Shown here one piece after another: positions 8,701-20,518 of a stretch of DNA of 34,593 nucleotides. The notes below the pieces were generated by a model, which was not told where the DNA came from, did no database searches, and saw nothing but the letters and a program-made list of their open reading frames with translations. The stretch covers positions 67,745 to 102,337 of the forward strand of contig NW_008705596.1 of the NCBI RefSeq assembly GCF_000186865.1, read 5' to 3'. Positions within the stretch are counted from its first letter, which is position 1. The number at the start of each line of letters is the position of its first letter. Made by a program: the position numbers and the translations under genes. The DNA is from Aureococcus anophagefferens. Lineage: Eukaryota; Sar; Pelagophyceae; Pelagomonadales; Pelagomonadaceae.

Positions 8701-10345
8701 CAGGATCCAACTTGAAGAACATCTCAAATACGTTGGTTCCGCCTCGGTCAGTTAAACCGCGGAAGTGGATTCTTTCGGCCTGTACTAGCAAATTAATGTT
8801 CTCTACGGCGTTCCCGCTGCGTCGCCAAGCAATTAGTGCTTTGAGATAGGGCAACTGTGGTGACTGGTCGATAGAATCTGAAATTGCCGTAATAAATTCC
8901 AATTGCTGTTCTGCATCCTCCAATTCTCCAGTCATCACCTGGCAATAAATAGTGCCATAAAGTGCAGCAAGATTAGTTTCATCACTTCGGCCTGCGTCTC
9001 TATACATCTCCATTGCGCCAGCATAATCACCGAGCATGGACTTCTCGTGAGCCAGCTCTGCAACATACTCCGCTTTAGATGGATCTAATTTGATTGCCTT
9101 TTCGCAGAAATGGGACAGAAGCCTCAAAATTTTTGCTCTGCCACCTGACACGCGGCTGAGAGAACGCGCTGTTTCAAAGAAGAGTTTTGCATTGGCACCC
9201 TCATAGCGATCTAAGGATTTAGAAAGCAACTGCAGCTCAGCGAGGGCTACTTGTTCATCTGCCCTTTGTGTCATCTCCATGAGAACATTTAAACGCAACG
9301 CTTCCATGCACCTCTCATTTTGTTGGAGGATGCGCTGAACCATCTCCATAGCCTGGTCCCAGTCGCTCAAAGCGATGAGAATTTTCGCTTTCTCAATCAG
9401 CGCCGGCACCCAAGACTGTAGCGCGACGGCCTGATTCAGAAAGTCCAGTGCACGAGGGTACTGCTTGGCCATTTCGTAGTAACGAGCGCGGGCCTAAGCG
9501 AGCATTCGACAAACTTGCGTAAGATAAATTGGCATTAAATAAATAGACAACTCAAAGTGTATGGCCCGAGGCCCAGACCCAGCAGGCTTGCCATGAGGCT
9601 GTCTAAATCCCGCGGCGAGATGTCTGTGCTACTCGCCGCAACGTCCAAGAGTCGCACGGCCTGGCGGCGTTGTTCAAGTTCCTGGCGTGATGAGCCAGGG
9701 GAGGATATCTCAATCCACGCCCATAGTACTTGAGCCTGTTTTTGCATTCCAGTTGTCACAATCTGATCAACAGGCACTACCTAGAAGACAGGCACTTGCG
9801 CAGAAAAGTAACATGCACACATCACACATGACTTATAAGTGTCGCCGCAATTGACGCGGTTCTGCGACCCTCTTCACCAAATCACGCGACAAACTGAGCC
9901 ACTCACGCGCTTCCTCCTCTTTGATGCTGTGGATGCCAGAATACCAATAGAATTGAGCTGCCAACAAGAGGCTGGGTTCAGATGCACGCTCTGCTTCGCT
10001 GGCCGCCTGGCTAGACAGCGCGTCCACCTCCTGGTAATCAACGTGTTCAGCAGTTTTATGAAAAAAGAGGAGCGCAACAATAGCGGGCAACTCAAGATCC
10101 CGCTTCGACTTAAGAGAACTCAGCTCCCGCAATGCTTCACCTAGGCGGCTTTTCCCGCTCGGTGCGTTACAAGCAACGAAACCAACCGCGACCGCACGCC
10201 ACCAATTTATAGTGCTGGAATCCGAAAGCCCCTTGGCCAACAACTTGTTTGCCTCGTGTTCCAGATGCCTAAAGATCATTCCTGCATTTGCAAACTGTAT
10301 TGACACCCATCCCGCCAACGCACCCCCAGAGCTCTTGGCGCGCAT
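5733..10345 (-). CDS. IFT139: Intraflagellar transport protein 139 (TTC21B / THM1), IFT-A complex
   Basis: Six exons on the minus strand: 10345-9878, 9780-9592, 9493-7223, 7118-6613, 6542-6029, 5915-5733, about 1376 residues (human TTC21B about 1316). It is a tetratricopeptide solenoid of the IFT-A complex, which drives retrograde transport in cilia and flagella. Diagnostic matches include [28 protein letters not shown], the NPDNET block and the C-terminal [20 protein letters not shown] with [12 protein letters not shown], nearly the animal sequence. All exon phases agree. The intron 9591-9494 requires a GC donor (ATG|GCAAGC). Within exon 3 at about 7612-7697, some 60 nt read correctly only in another frame, so two compensating frameshifts are present. 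The start is the ATG at 10345, which gives a normal N-terminal length. Confidence 0.95.
7612..7700 (-). other. Apparent pair of compensating frameshifts in IFT139 exon 3
   Basis: Upstream and downstream codons share one frame, but the segment between has stops in that frame. In a second frame it gives [14 protein letters not shown], a good TPR helix matching the family. The net shift is zero. The breaks lie near 7670-7697 and near 7612-7627. A spliced 54-bp reading (GTGAAT...AAAG) is possible but would delete the conserved TPR helix. Confidence 0.6.
9494..9591 (-). other. GC-AG intron in IFT139
   Basis: No GT in the correct phase exists near the end of exon 2. A GCAAGC donor directly after the ATG codon at 9594-9592, joined to the CTTAG acceptor at 9497-9494, gives [16 protein letters not shown]. 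This aligns without a gap to the corresponding family segment (the LLGKA...EM block). Confidence 0.7.
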
Positions 10346-10886
10346 AATACGACAACAGTGCCGGCGTCATTGAACGCGACGACATATGCGTTGACGCGCC
10401 CGTTTGAATTTGTCGGGGTTAAGAAAGTATCAGGATAGAGGTGACTCTAGAGGTCTCCAAGGTCAGTGACGGTCGCAAGAGTTGGTGGTAGCGTTTTGGA
10501 AGGCTTACAGACGTCGGGAAGGGCTTTCGGGCAGGGGTTTTGGCCCGGCCGGGGCCGTGGACGAGGGCTTTCAGCCCGAACCTTTCGGCGCTTCACGCCG
10601 AAGTAGAATTCTGCGGTTTTTGACGGGCGGAAGGGGTGAAAACCAAGGATTGGGCCGAATTCTCCGGGGGCGCATTATCGGGAAAACCTCCTCGTGTCCT
10701 TCGCTGCTCTAGATCTCGGAAAAACCTCCTTGTGTCCTTCGCTGCTCTAGCTCAAACCGGCCACAGGGGGGTAGAACCCTAACATATTGTCCCGGTTCAA
10801 CTGGGCCCGACCTACAAGACGAAGAACTGGCGAAAAAGAAAGCGCGCCTACTGCCAGCGGGTAATGGAGATGAAGACACCGAACAT
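10346..10886. other. GC-rich intergenic segment with a 36-bp direct repeat
   Basis: About 36 bp at 10678-10712 (ending CCTTCGCTGCTCTAG) is repeated with few changes at 10713-10750. Overlapping open frames on both strands have no recognisable domain. The right part probably belongs to the same mobile element as the minus-strand ORF at 10887-11192. Confidence 0.45.
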
Positions 10887-11192
10887 TTACCGGCGAACGT
10901 CGCTCGGCCGCACGACTTGATTGACCGATTCGTGGTCTCCAGGCACCAACAAATGACGATCGTAGCCCTCGACGCGAACGACAACGGTCTCGCAGCCACC
11001 AGCGGCGCGCCTTGCCAAGACGCTGCCAATGAGGACCGTCTGCGGGTGGATTTCGCACGCGCGAACCCATTTGCTCGGAAGCAAAGCAACAGGGATATTC
11101 ACCAAGTCACCCACGACCGCGGGGCATGCCAGAAGGGCTGCGTGAAAGTCCTCACCGTCATATATTTCCTCCTCCTCGTCGCTACTAGGCAT
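10887..11192 (-). CDS. Probable mobile-element-derived small ORF (truncated)
   Basis: A 101-codon ORF begins MPSSDEEEEIYDGEDFHAAL, an acidic start often seen in DNA-transposon proteins such as PiggyBac-like ones, but I recognise no catalytic motif. The 5' leader just before the ATG (minus strand, 11193-11225) is repeated on the plus strand at 22283-22325, including the start codon; after the ATG the two copies diverge. The upstream flank (11230-11430) also belongs to a repeat present at about 31870-32040 and 22190-22285. This fits a mobile element with a decayed coding part; a functional small protein is not excluded. Confidence 0.4.
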   Translation of the reverse strand: MPSSDEEEEIYDGEDFHAALLACPAVVGDLVNIPVALLPSKWVRACEIHPQTVLIGSVLARRAAGGCETVVVRVEGYDRHLLVPGDHESVNQVVRPSDVRR

Positions 11193-11216
11193 ATCGGGAA
11201 GAATTGATGGTCTTAG

Positions 11217-11430
11217 TTAGGGTATGGCCCGTCCAGTGCGCGAGACAAATATTCTAAATGAATTTTCCCACGTCCGTTGGACGTCCGTTGGACGTCCGTT
11301 GTGACCCCCGCGCGCGCGGTGGACGGAGGACCTCTAGAGGACCTCCCGCCGGGCGACCGCCGATGAATAATTAATAATTCCTATGGCGCGCGCCAGCCCT
11401 ATGGTTGTTTCGCGCACTGAGCCCGTCGAG
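11217..11430 (-). repeat. Interspersed repeat (leader/terminal region of the element), copy 1
   Basis: Matches about 31870-32040 (for example CCCTATGGTTGTTT preceded by an AATAAT-rich tract and a CGCGCGCGG run) and more weakly 22190-22285 in inverse orientation. It contains an 11-bp tandem repeat (CGTCCGTTGGA, three times, 11271-11301). Confidence 0.65.
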
Positions 11431-11539
11431 GTACCCCCGGTAGGGGAATAAGGGCCGGCCCCTTGCCGTAGAAATTACTGACGCCTATGGACTGTGGGTA
11501 GTAAGGCGGAGAGTCAATATTACCCCACCAACTATCGTA

Positions 11540-14185
<2,646 letters not shown>

Positions 14186-14235
14186 CAGCTGCATCCTCAC
14201 ACGTTATCAACGAGCAGCTAGTACTCATGCCATTG

Positions 14236-14375
14236 AATCCAGCCCGCGGGAAATACGACGCGTTCTAGTTAGTTTGGACCCCAACCGGGCCCCCGGCGCC
14301 TGAGTAAAGCCCCCAGCCGCCGACCAAAGATTGTCGGGGGCGTTTCGGGTTCCCTGGGGTCCCGTCCGGCGCAGG
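14236..14375 (-). repeat. R1 repeat family, copy b
   Basis: Reverse-orientation copy of the GC-rich family: CCCGCGGGAAATACGACGCG, TTCTAGTT, the GGCGCC block, CCCCCAGCCGCCG and the GGGTTCCCTGGGGTCCCGTC tail. It begins about 50 bp after the kinase stop codon. Confidence 0.8.
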
Positions 14376-14428
14376 GGGGGTTTCTGGGCGAGGTTCTGTC
14401 GCCGCCGCCGGCCGCGGGGCCGCGGCGG

Positions 14429-14580
14429 GTGATCACACTCAGGCAGGAAGATGGTGGCTGTGCCCAGGAAACTGAGGAGGATAGGCGGAGGGGGGTGATG
14501 ATCACACTCAAGGAGGAAGATGGTGGCTGTGCTCAGGAAGCTGAGAAAGAGGGTGATCACACTCAAGCAGGAAGATGGTC
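14429..14580 (+). repeat. Three imperfect tandem units of about 55-69 bp
   Basis: Units start at 14431, 14500 and 14555, each opening GATCACACTC (A/C)AG and containing GGAAGATGGT. In one frame the array reads VITLRQEDGGCAQE, then a second similar unit, so it may be a remnant of a repeat-bearing coding sequence; no start or domain was recognised. Confidence 0.6.
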
Positions 14581-14689
14581 CTCAACTTGAACAGGCAGAG
14601 GAGGAGGGCATGTCGTGCGGGCCTGTCTGAGCGCAGGCTGTCATGAAAACTGCACTTTTTATTGCACTAGTTTCTAGGGGCCCCTGCGC

Positions 14690-14885
14690 GACGGTGCGTG
14701 CCGCGGTCCCCGGCCACGTCCCCGGCCCGTGCCCGGCCCGTGCCCGGGGCCCGTGCCGAGTGCCGGGCCCGTGCCGGGCCGCGTGGCCCGTGCCCGGCCC
14801 GTGCCCGGGGGCCCGTGCCGAGTGCCGCGCCGCGTGCCGGGCCCGTGCCGGGCCGCGTGCCCGGAGCGCATTTACCGTGCCGGAA
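14690..14885. repeat. Extremely GC-rich minisatellite
   Basis: Built from CCCGTGCCCGG and GTGCCGGGC words, with a higher-order period of about 61 bp (compare 14729 onward with 14790 onward). Long open frames on both strands here are by-products of the composition. Confidence 0.7.
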
Positions 14886-15284
14886 CCCCCGTGCCCGCCG
14901 TCCCCGGCCCCGGTCCCGGGGCCGGACCGTCGTGCAGGGGCCCGTATACGACCGCGATCGACCCAGCGACACCCAAGAACTCCCGCGACAAACCCCGGGA
15001 CGGTACCGATCCACCCCCCGGGCACAGAGGAACGCGCCCGCTAGCCCTTCCCCACGTTCTAGGCGCATAACTAAATAGAGGGAGAAACCCCCCCGGGTCG
15101 ACCGCGGACGGAGCCACCACCCGTAGCTCAATTTCCATGTGCCCAGCTGACGGAAGCCGAAGCAGAGAGTACACAGGGCGTCCTTGGGTTGGCTTCGAGA
15201 AAGCCCAACGGTGACAGAAAGGATTGCAGCGGTTTGCAGCCTGTGCCACACAATTTCATGATGCAGCTTGCGCATGGTAGAGTA

Positions 15285-15440
15285 GCGTACTGTAGCCTAG
15301 TATAGTCATTGAGATAGAGAGATAGAGAGGGAGAGGCAGACTGCAAGGTCGGTCTATATTCTTTGCAGTCCGCTCCGGCGTCCCCGGCGGCGGCCGCGGC
15401 GCATTAGGCTGCCTCCCTGTCCCGGAGTTTACTATCTCGT
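15285..15440 (+). repeat. Interspersed repeats: second GAGATA copy, plus a CCCGGAGTTTACTATCTCG block
   Basis: 15285-15366 matches 2305-2388. 15402-15440 (TAGGCTGCCTCCCTGTCCCG, then GAGTTTACTATCTCG) matches 33397-33433 near the SRP19 gene. Confidence 0.65.
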
Positions 15441-15559
15441 TACGAGTTTACTATCTCCGTTGCGTAGGTGGTTCAATGATGGATAGTTAATCTAGCAATA
15501 TACTTCTGCAAGTTCTTTATTGGTTAGGGTGACACTTCAGGCCACATTGTCGCGGGTGA

Positions 15560-18473
15560 TGATAGAGCCAAATCGGTTCGTTCTACTGCAAATTGTGCGA
15601 TCATGAACCTGTGATGGCTCAGGTATGGACATCCCTTACTCAGACCAAAGTACCATGAGTTTCGGGTGGTGCCGGAGTGTTATCGATGTCGCCAGAACGC
15701 AGATAAGATCCCGGGAACGAAGCGAAAAATCCTCGATGCGACAGTGATCGCTTGGGGGCACAAACCGCATGTTAACTGTGTATCATCATATCACCACATG
15801 TTATCATGTTCGTACGCTGAACAGGTTCTGTGAGGATTGCTACGAGAAATACAAGGAGAAGCACAAGCTCTCTGATAAGCGAGAGCGCATCCTAGTGGCG
15901 GGGCAGGGCGTGGTAAAACAAACTCTGGAGCATGGTGACGAGACCCACTATCCAGATGTCCAAGGCCGTGTCTTGCCAGTCGCTCGAGGGTGATTTGACG
16001 AGCAGTCTAATTATATTACCTATCCAAATACTCGCTAGGTCTTCGATAAGGTGAGTATTCTTTATGAGATGCGAATCCTTGGGAAAACTGCCGTGGTGGA
16101 CTCCACCGCAATGCAGGGAGGACGGTCAATATGGTTCGAAAGTGGATGTTCAGGACCTTGTCTTCATGTTCAAATTCTGTGTGCAAATCGAGTCTACCAA
16201 GCTAGCATTCTTGACGTAAATCGTGGTCCAGCGTCGGAGACTAGAACGTTGGCACAAGTTTGATTGCGTGCGACAGGTTCCTGATCCGTATTGCGCTGTA
16301 TATTGGGAGAACAGATTTGTTGGGGCGACACAAGTGATAGACGGGAACACGGATCCGATCTGGAGTGGTGAAACATTCGTCGTTCCGCTTGAGAATCCTG
16401 TTGCGAGGTGGGTTGAGCGTGCAGCGCTGCGTGGAAACAAACGTGAACATGGAAACCCGAAATATGTCGATCCCATCCTCCGTCTTGAAATGTATGACTA
16501 TAATACCATTTTCAAAGATGTCTTTGTGGGCCAAGTGTCCTTATCCCCGAGGCAAATTGTCAAAGTACTTGCAACTGGCGGGTCTGAGCCTAGAGTCTAC
16601 CCATTGCGCCCAAAGATGCCAACCGGGACCATGCGAATTGCCATCGGTCGGACCACTCATTTGAAGACGGGCATGACCCACATCGTCATCAAGGTCGAGA
16701 ATTGCAAGAAGCTTGCGTATAGACAGCGCGATTGATATTCGTGCTCACTCCGCAAATCAAGTTCCACGTCTCTTCAAATCTTAGGCGTGCGGATACATTC
16801 TCGGAAAGTGACCCTTACCTCGCCGCCTTCTGGGATGGCCAGCCTCTGGGTGAGTCCCCAGTGATATACGACTGTGCTGACCCAAAATGGAACGAATGTA
16901 TCTTCCACTTCCCTGTCTTTGAGGTGTCAAGGGTCCAACTTAGGGACGGCGATGGCACGCGGGATGCCCTCCGGCGTTCTGTTTCCGCCCCCAAATCCTC
17001 TCAGGCTATGGCTCAGAGCCTTGATCGAAAGACGCTACTTATTGAGGTTCGCGACTACGACCGTATTGGCGAGCACAAAATCCTCGGAGAGATCGAGCTT
17101 AATGGCGAGGCAATCGCGCAGCTAGTGAAACGTTCGGATGCTTCCTCAAAAAATGCAGACCCGAAGAGTATGAAGGGCAGCTTATCTTCCATTGTCGTAG
17201 CACGGGCCAAGTATAGTCTGGACATTGCTGCCGCTAGTGATTGGCTGTTGAACATTTTGAGCTGTGGTTTGTATCGCACGTCATCAGCCGAGTCCAGTAC
17301 AGCATTTTGATATTGAGCTCTAACCAGCATTCAGTGGAATTGCAGATGAGGTTTAGCATGACACGATCAGGTTGGCGACCAGGCCGTCAGGAAATTCCGC
17401 CTCGAGACGAAGTTTGAAGAGAGTCCAGACAAAGCCTGCTACCACAAAAACAGTCAGTGTCAAGCAGCTGAAAAAAATGTGCTTCGCTCCGGCGCTTGAC
17501 ATCCCACTTGTGCTATCAGAAAAGCACAACGGAAGCAAGCGTGTCCAGGGCAGCATTGGTTGTCGATTCATCTACCATACACGCGGCAAAGTTCTTCGAG
17601 GTATCGACGTCGGTGTCCAGCAAATGTCACTGGGGGAGCGCGCCAAGCTCTCCATGAGATCAGACTACGCGTTTGACATTGTGCGCCCTGGTCCCAAGCT
17701 GCACAAGGGCAGCGAACTCGAGGTTATCATTGACTTGGTCTCAATAGCCGACCGGGGCAGTTGGATCACCTATTGTCAAAGAGCACTTAATGGGCAATAC
17801 CGCATTCACGAAAACAAATTGTTGGTTGTATGGGAACGAATTGACACTGCGTTTCCACGCTTTGCTAGCTGCCTTGTGAGCCTCGTGAGCGTGCTACATC
17901 AATGCTATGGCACAATCCTCGCCATGATATGTTTCATTATTTTTTGCCTCTGCAAAGCCTGCATGAGGATTGGTGAAAAGAAACGAAAGGAGAGGCGCGA
18001 GCACCGCAGAAGAGAGAGAGAAGCTGCAATACTAGCGTAATTGTCCGAGTCCTACTATGCTTTTGAAGTGGGGAGTCTTCATCTCCTGCAGGCGCGCAGA
18101 GTCGGGCATCTCCTTTCTTCAGGGAGATTCAGACGAAGATACGCAAGTCGAATCTATCAGCGATGGGGAGCCGGATGGGGACATGCACGTCGATCTCATG
18201 GATGTGGACGAAGAGCTCACTGAGACAGAGAAGGCAGCGCGCCATCGTCGTGAAATTGGTGGTGCACGTGACATGTTCTCAGGGAAGGAAAGGCACCAGC
18301 AGACCAACCCGCTATCAGAAGGCCTTCGGTCGAAGATCAAGCACAACGTGTATACAGGCGAAGCAGGCGAAGATATACAATCTGTTTCAACTAAGGGCAA
18401 ATATGATACCAGCGGCCAAGATAGTGATGATTCTCTCGATGACAGGGACGTCGGGAACCCGTTTTCTCAGTAG
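15560..18473 (+). CDS. Multidomain membrane protein: Cys-rich segment, FKBP-like N-half, two C2 domains, FKBP C-half, TM anchor, acidic tail
   Basis: The 3' part is well resolved: exons 16039-16215, 16259-16716, 16785-17279, 17371-18036 and 18092-18473, all in matching phase. Upstream, CKLC, CYRC and FCEDC pairs suggest zinc binding; start codon and exon limits there are unclear. The segment around 15890-16110 (GVVKQTLEHGDETHYPD, then VSILYEMRILGK and VVDST) resembles the first FKBP strands. Two C2 domains follow (VPDPYCAVYWENRFVGATQV; ESDPYLAAFWDGQPLGES, each with DPxW). The FKBP C-half is GKVLRGIDVGVQQMSLGERA with SDYAF. Next come a membrane segment (ILAMICFIIFCLCKACM), a basic patch and an acidic tail (DSDEDTQVESISDGEPDGD). 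C2 domains bind membranes, often with Ca2+; FKBPs are prolyl isomerases. Function is unknown. Each module is fairly clear; the FKBP split is inference. Confidence 0.65.
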
Positions 18474-18556
18474 TTCGATATTATCAGAGAAAGCGCAGTT
18501 TACTCACAGGTCGACACTCCCAGACAGGGCCGGCGTCTAGACGACTGTATATCATT

Positions 18557-18847
18557 ATGGCCGAGTTTCGGGCGGCAGCGCCCAGGCGACCCGGGGTCAA
18601 ACTTACCTATTGGATTTTGAGCAGGAGCTTCTCTCTCGGGGATAATCGAGCTCGAGCTTGCGATGGCAGACAGAAACGACCGAGAAAAGGCCCAAGAAAC
18701 AATAAGAAGCTCAAAGATTCAATAGTGAATGGAAGCAGCACACGAAACCCGTTCCGCACTGCTACTACATCACCGAGGACTGTAGAACGACCGAGACCAA
18801 CCCCTACCAAAACGACTCCGTATGCCGCCCCGTGCGATTGTCTCTAG
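18557..18847 (+). CDS. Small hypothetical basic ORF
   Basis: Ninety-six codons beginning MAEFRAAAPRRPG, rich in Arg, Lys, Pro and Thr (for example RQKRPRKGPRNNKK). It starts 84 bp after the previous gene ends. No domain is recognised, and the composition could be chance. An intron near 18598-18630 (GTCAAACTT...GAGCAG) is also possible, so the true exon structure is open. Confidence 0.25.
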   Translation: MAEFRAAAPRRPGVKLTYWILSRSFSLGDNRARACDGRQKRPRKGPRNNKKLKDSIVNGSSTRNPFRTATTSPRTVERPRPTPTKTTPYAAPCDCL

Positions 18848-18950
18848 ACGGAAGGGACCCGACTCACCTCGCTTCAAAACACCAGCCCAGACCTTTGTCA
18901 GGATTGCAGACTTGATAGGTGCCGTTGTCTTTTTCGCTCACAAATTTTAG

Positions 18951-19195
18951 CTGTGTGCTGGAGCGACACGTGCGAATTTTGTGCTATGATGAGAAATGAG
19001 AAGCTCAACTACAAGCCTAGTATGCAAGGCTCGCCACAGGGTAGTACGCAAGGCTCGCCACAGGGAAAATGCACTGCAGCATCTAAATCCAACGCGCCTC
19101 GGCGAGAAGGCGAAGCGCAGGGCCCCGTTGTAAAGGAATGCAAGCTCCACCGCAGACTAGAAAGGTATTTACACTGCCCGATATATCCCGGGATT
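18951..19195 (+). other. Short open frame containing a 17-bp direct repeat
   Basis: CAAGGCTCGCCACAGGG occurs twice about 24 bp apart near 19025-19067, giving a GSPQG motif twice. The frame is open for 81 codons but has no recognisable product. Probably non-coding. Confidence 0.25.
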
Positions 19196-19198
19196 TAG

Positions 19199-19565
<367 letters not shown>

Positions 19566-19621
19566 GAATAATGAGCAACCAATATCCTAACTAGGATTAC
19601 ATGCTCTCAGCAGTGTAAAAA

Positions 19622-19661
19622 ACAACCGACGCCTAGACACGCCCGTACGAAATAACAATGG
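19622..19661 (+). repeat. Short repeat shared with 22155-22195
   Basis: AACAACCGACGCCTAG followed by GCCCGTACGAAATAA is found in both places with few differences. Confidence 0.6.
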
Positions 19662-19952
19662 ATGGTGGACTGCATGGCATACGGCTTTGGTGGACTAACA
19701 GGGCCTCCCTGGAACAAGCTCGGGGAGAACGCAGATTTTTTGGTTGCCTATGACACCATCGGTCGTCACTTCAAACAGATTTACCATCGACATGGTAGTA
19801 ATTCCAACATCAAAGTCAGGAGTGTGTCGGTATGGATCGGCGCAGCCGTCTTTGACGACATACCCATAGCCGCATCACACATCTTTACCTTCAAATGCCT
19901 CAGCAACTCATCACTCAAACCCAACCCTTGGATGTTAGTAGAAATCATATAA
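19662..19952 (+). CDS. Hypothetical ORF between two repeats
   Basis: A 96-codon frame starts MVDCMAYGFGGLTGPPWNKL and ends near a repeat that begins at about 19976. No domain was recognised. Its position between two mobile-type repeats suggests it could be element-derived, but that is inference. Confidence 0.25.
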   Translation: MVDCMAYGFGGLTGPPWNKLGENADFLVAYDTIGRHFKQIYHRHGSNSNIKVRSVSVWIGAAVFDDIPIAASHIFTFKCLSNSSLKPNPWMLVEII

Positions 19953-19975
19953 TCCAAAAATATAAGCCGCGCCGC

Positions 19976-20117
19976 GGCGGCCCCGGACCCCGGGGAAGCG
20001 GCGAGCTGGGAGAGGACCACCACAACCAGCAGTTTTATTTAGCTGGATGATGATAGGTGGTCTAAACTCACTAACCCGTTGCCGGAAACATATTGTACTG
20101 CCGTAATTGCAATTTTA
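19976..20117 (-). repeat. Uninterrupted copy of the element split at 1415-1735
   Basis: Read on the minus strand it runs from the TTGCAATTACGGCAGTACAA block through GTTTAGACCACCTATCATC to CCTCTCCCAGCTCGCCGCTT in one piece, with a single copy of the 48-bp block that is duplicated at the other locus. Confidence 0.8.
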
Positions 20118-20518
20118 GGGACCCCCTAATTCGATGCTTCAAGTTGCCAGCGCGAGTTGCCAGTAGTTGCCTCGGTGGCAACTCCTCCGGTTTTGACTTT
20201 ATGTCCGCTCTTTATGTCCACGCCGTGAGTGCTGCATATGGGCAGAGTCAGAGCCTACTTCCCATGTAAGCGCCCGGGCCGCTTCGCGCCCAACGCCAGC
20301 CCGCGGATTCCACGGGCTCCCCAGACAGAAGTGCGTGCGCAAGGAGGGCACTCAAGAGATCGCTCAAGGGAGTCCAGGGGGAGGGGGCAGCGAGGCCAGG
20401 AATTGGATATTTCAACACCCCCGCGCCCCTCCCGTGTCCAGGTATTGTTGCGGCATTCCCCTACGCGCATCTTGAACGGGGCATTTCATTTGCAAAGCCC
20501 TGATATCACACGACAGTC
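20118..20518. other. Intergenic region, nothing recognised
   Basis: Contains a short direct repeat (AGTTGCCAG twice near 20143-20166). The frame at 20229-20573 runs into the opposite-strand INCENP-like gene and is taken as a shadow. Confidence 0.35.

Noticed and set aside
14582..15275. Several overlapping Gly/Pro/Arg/Ala-rich open frames
   Set aside because: They appear in all frames of a GC-rich minisatellite, where stop codons are rare by composition.
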